DNA of 64,000 nt from Nemopilema nomurai (taxonomy: Eukaryota > Cnidaria > Scyphozoa > Rhizostomeae > Rhizostomatidae), in the NCBI GenBank assembly GCA_003864495.1, contig ML133373.1:1506008-1570007 (forward strand), written 5' to 3'. This document shows positions 59,999 to 64,000 of the stretch, piece by piece. Under the pieces are notes generated by a model. That model saw nothing but the letters and a program-made list of their open reading frames with translations, was not told the DNA's origin and ran no database searches. The translations under genes were made by a program, and so were the position numbers. How positions within the stretch are numbered: the first letter of the stretch is position 1; each line of letters opens with the position of its first letter.

Positions 59999-62900
59999 AT
60001 GCAGCTTGGTAAACCCCAAGATTGGCTTACTTACTCAATTATAGGGGTACTAGCAGTTGTATTTCCAATTGTTACATTCTGTTTATGGACTTGTTTTAAG
60101 AAAAGTAGAACCAAATTTAAGAAAAATTCACATCCGGGCCATAGGCCTTACACTGGGCTGTATGAGAAGCTGAGTCAAACTGTCACTGAAAATTCCAAAG
60201 AAGAAATCAATTCTAAAGGATTGAGAAAGGTAAATACATATTTATTTATATTGCAATTGTAAACAGAATTGTCCAGATATGAAAGAAAACTGCTTATAGA
60301 CTATAATATTGTCATCTTGAAAACGATGTACAGATTGGGTATATTGGAAAAGGACAGACACCTACCTAGTTTAACTTTGAGCATTTTTACGGACATAACA
60401 TTCTTGGAGGGCGTGGTATACTGTAGCAAGATTGTATGATGTTGATAAAAAAGGCGACTTGAAACTATTTTCTTTTCTGAAAAGCATGGAAGTGATTTCT
60501 AGAGGCAATTCAGACATAAACACAGCTCCAGCCAACAACATCTTAAAAACTATCAATGCAGTACTGTTGGTTTATACCGGTTTACGCGTGAATTATTGAA
60601 TGTACCTGGCTCATAAATGATAGTAAACCAATGACTAATTATTTTTTTGTAATTTATAGCATTAAATGAGCATGTAGAGTGAAGTATGATCAAATACAAT
60701 CAACATATACATCATAAACTTTCTCTTTCATAATGATTTCCAAAGTATTTAGACACTTACAATATTGTGATGAAAAATTCACATGATATCACATTTTCTA
60801 TAAAATCAGGAAATGGTTAATGACCATAAAAAGAAGAGAAGCTCCAAAACTAAGGGTGCTGCAAAGAAATTTGATGCTCTCTTTAAATGCACTCCATCAA
60901 AGAATCAAAGTTCAGATGAGGCAGATTCTATAAAGAATGGTAAAACATCATGTTCTGAAAAAAAATTGGATCACACAACCAAAAAGAAAGGCAGTAAGAA
61001 AGACAAGAAGAGTAATAAAATGAAAAGGAGTATTGAGGGCAAAAATGAGATGCCTGTAGGTGAATGGAAAGGTGAAGGTGCTACATTTTTACCTGAGGAT
61101 GAATTGCTAAAGCCAGGCACAGTACAGGCAAGAACTGATGTCAGAAAAAGGACTGACAAAGAATGGTTTCTACCACATAATACAAGGAAAAGCCAGGATG
61201 TGGAGAAAAAAACCAGCTCTAGTGGTAAAAGATTTGAAAACAAGGAGACTAGAGAATATCTAATGCAAAGGAAAGAGGAATCAAAAGATATTCCAGTTTC
61301 AGATCTTAGTTTATTTTCAGGACCTTCTAAAGTTGATGAATTTAGAATGGCACCTTATGATAATCATCGTGAATACAATTCTTCATATTCAGACATTGAT
61401 GGGTATGAAGGGACAAGAACTATAAATGAAACCAAGGGCAATAGACTATTTGACACAGAAAGAGAACATTTAGACTCTGTTGCAAAACAAAGTTTTTTTA
61501 TTGAAACCAGAAGTGATGCTACAGGGAGATGTGGCTACCAAGAAATGCCAAAGGAGAAATCTTTATGGTTACCTGAATATGGTGGAGAGACACATCAACA
61601 TCATCAATTGAAGGAAAGTAGAGAATTGCAACAAGAAGACAAGCTGGTAATGCTTACTAGCAATTTACAGTCATTTGCAAAAAAAGACAGACATTTTAAG
61701 GAAATGAAAGAGCCAAGCTGCCATGATAGAAGGAATTGCAATAGTGTTGGACCAGCCACACTCATAACTGACTATGCCACAAAGGAATGGAAAGGAGAAA
61801 CTGTAATGGCAGACAAGATCAGAAGGGTACAGTCAGTTTTTCCAATTTTTAAGATTGTGTTAGATTGCTCACTTTTGTTCCATTGATTTATGTATAAATC
61901 CAAAGATAATTAATGATGTTCAGGATATTTTCATGTAATGCATGAATTCAATTTTAACACAAATCTAAAGCACCCAAGAATTTGTTTTGTGTGGAGCTTT
62001 TAATGTTTGCTGGAACTTCGTCTAAAAAGGAAAGTTTATGTATTGTTGCCTTGTACATTTTTAAGCACCCTGAAGAATATCCTTTAATTATGATGTTTAA
62101 GTTTATTCAGAATTATAGCTTATGCTATTTTTGGCGCAGCTATAGAATTTAAAATATGCAAGTTCTAAAGTACATTTCCACCATTTTTATGGAAGGTCAA
62201 TGTGGTAGCATTTTTATTCAATCAGTTCAAATTTGGCCTGACTCACATACATTGTTGAGGAAGGTTATCCTATTTTGATAGCTTTGATAATCTTTTTTAT
62301 GGCTTCATTATTTTCTAGGGTTATGCAAGAGTCAGGGTTGATACGGGGCTGGAATGCATTCAACTGATAAGAGGCGACAATTACTGTGCTTTGCGAGCTG
62401 TCTTGTTCAAATCTCTTGCATCTGGTATTAATATTTTGGCAAATTTTGACCAGACAAAGTCTATTAAAGAGGTTTGATTGATTTGGATTGGATGTTTTAT
62501 TTAATTCAAATTCTACTATAATACTAAAAAAGGTGGTTATTTGAATTATAAGCATTAGGCTTAATGCTAGATAATTTCACCATTTTGAGGCCTCTTTGAA
62601 ATTTCTCTGCCTGGCTTTGTAAATCATCAGATCAACTCAGCCAAGGCATCAAATACATCTGATATAAGCTGAAATGGTTCTGTTTGCTGCTCCATTTCTT
62701 ATGCTTAGTCAGAAAAAACCTAATTTATATCAAGTATATAGAGCTCTGCTCCAATTTTATATAAATCTTCTTTTCCTCCCATAATGAGTATTTTAGGTTT
62801 TTAGAAAATGATGTAACAATAAGTGATGTAAAAGACACTGTGGTGACCAAGTGACTGTGGTGTTGTGTCTTTGATAAAGCACATTTTTTCTCATTCTCAA

Positions 62901-63640
62901 CTCAGGCATATTGAAACATGTTTTTTTGTCCTTGTTCTTCCCTTAAACATTTTATTGATTTGGTATTCCTCTTTTCAATGCTATGTCCAAATTATTTTCT
63001 GTGAACAGACTATTTCTTGTTTGAATGTTTGTACTTTACCTTTAGCTTTCAATGTTGATGGACAGCCAATTTTGCTGGATGGAGAGCTGGAATTTTGCTA
63101 ACAGATTACGACTGGAAGACTTAACAGTGAAAGATATGATTGAAGAATGTTTAGATTGTCTTGAAAAAGTAGTAAGTGACAGTTTTGTGCACTTATTCCT
63201 TTGAACTCAACAGTGACTTTGTTATCTGTACCTTACTGTTTAATATCAATGTTCAAAAGTGTTTTGCTTTACTTATTGTGTACAAAGTTGTCTTCATTTG
63301 TGAGAAGGTGTTTAATTTCATCAATTTTGAGATATGTTAAGATTTTCAGTAATCTTTTTTATGCTTTCAGGTCAAAAGGTGTATTGATTGCGAGCAAGAT
63401 TCAAGAAGATGTGAAATGGTGCTTAATATAATGAACTCTGGAGAGGAAGAAGTAAAGCTCTTTGAGGCTCTAAAGTTTTTAATGCTGTTTAAAAGCCAAG
63501 AATATTTCAACAAGATGCAAAATAATGAAGAAGTGAATATTTTGGCATTTCTTTTGTTTGCAAGAAACACTTCAACCAGCCCAGAGTATTTTATGAAAAA
63601 CCATCTGAACCAAATTGGTGACAGCTGTGGACTGGATCAG
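59999..63640 (+). CDS. OTULIN-family deubiquitinase with N-terminal membrane anchor (3' partial)
   Basis: OTULIN cleaves Met1-linked ubiquitin chains made by LUBAC; its paralogue OTULINL (FAM105A) is membrane-associated and catalytically dead. Predicted exons: 59999-60229, 60810-61826, 62319-62471, 63046-63171, 63371-63640, continuing past the edge. Residues ~9-32 (WLTYSIIGVLAVVFPIVTFC and on) form a transmembrane segment followed by KKSRTKFKK, predicting an anchored protein with a cytosolic C-terminus. A ~340-residue Lys/Glu/Ser-rich, probably disordered exon follows. The OTU core then begins: DYATKEWKGE, GYARVDTG, LIRGDNYCALRAVLF (catalytic Cys, near residue 437 against 129 in human OTULIN), MESWNFANRLRLED, LFEALKFLMLF, FLLFARNTST and MKNHLNQIGDSCGLDQ. 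The catalytic His and Asn lie outside the window. No DMYR-like HOIP-binding motif was noticed. The first in-frame ATG was chosen; the frame extends upstream only from a TTG. The donor at 62472 (gtttga) is weak. Confidence 0.88.
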
Positions 63641-64000
63641 GTAAGATGAACTTTGAACTTTCACATTGAACTTTTAACAGTTTATTAATGTTAACATTGA
63701 TTTTATTGCTATGTCAGTAATTTACAGAAGCTTCTCTAAAACTATAAAACTTTGCCAGAACACCTGGGAACTGAAAAAAGGTCTTTATGTGGCGGTTTTA
63801 GGGACTTTGGGGCTCAGGCAAAAATCATCTGCCAAAATTATTCTTTAAGTTCTTTCCGTCTAAATTGTTATGCCTAAAGGTGGTGCCTTTTTAATCTTTC
63901 TTAGTTGCGAGCCTATTATGGGTTACCAAAAGTTTAGGGCCTGGGACGGTGGTCTCCCGAAAACCACTTCTGTTATTATGGTATTAAATTTCTTCATCTA
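63641..64000. other. Intron of the OTULIN-like gene at the window edge
   Basis: A gtaaga donor follows the last exon and no continuation of the OTU domain is found before the edge. The remaining C-terminal exon or exons lie to the right. Confidence 0.6.

Overview
The window is metazoan genomic DNA: AT-rich, intron-dense and gene-sparse, with long introns carrying microsatellites and minisatellites. The conserved genes read like close relatives of vertebrate proteins, while the mobile-element remnants are of kinds common in marine invertebrates. A cnidarian, probably an anthozoan, is the best guess. That is inference from general character, and other early-branching invertebrates are not excluded.

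Layout, left to right. (1) 320-13988 (+): 28 exons of VPS18, the RING-bearing core subunit of the HOPS/CORVET endolysosomal tethering complexes; the first ~90 residues lie outside the window. (2) ~14-20 kb: a mobile-element graveyard with an uncharacterised two-ORF element on the minus strand, the 3' end of a non-LTR retrotransposon on the plus strand, a broken integrase-like (DDE) transposase gene on the minus strand, and a 93-bp tandem duplication. (3) 20478-25024 (+): an astacin metalloprotease with signal peptide, pro-domain, catalytic domain and a C-terminal thrombospondin type-1 repeat, reconstructed from eight exons. (4) 26163-28619 (+): a single-exon, relatively GC-rich gene for an 818-residue secreted protein that I do not recognise. 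It has an alpha-helical N-terminal half and glycine/aspartate motifs resembling degenerate RTX beta-roll repeats in the C-terminal half. It is the best candidate for something undescribed. (5) 30829-35668 (+): a canonical Ras GTPase in ten coding exons. (6) 38143-39975 (-): an intact but intronless CCDC93 (CCC/Commander complex). (7) 42602-57401 (+): SHOC2, the leucine-rich-repeat scaffold of the Ras-MAPK pathway, in 20 coding exons, one followed by a GC-AG intron. (8) 59999 to the window edge (+): an OTULIN-family deubiquitinase with an N-terminal membrane anchor and a long low-complexity insert before the OTU domain; its C-terminus lies outside the window.

The gene functions fall into two loose themes: Ras-RAF signalling (Ras, SHOC2) and endosome/ubiquitin trafficking (VPS18, CCDC93, OTULIN-like). 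Physical proximity alone does not show co-regulation. Exon boundaries were placed by eye from reading frame, GT/AG (or GC/AG) signals and recalled similarity to the human proteins. They are predictions without transcript support.
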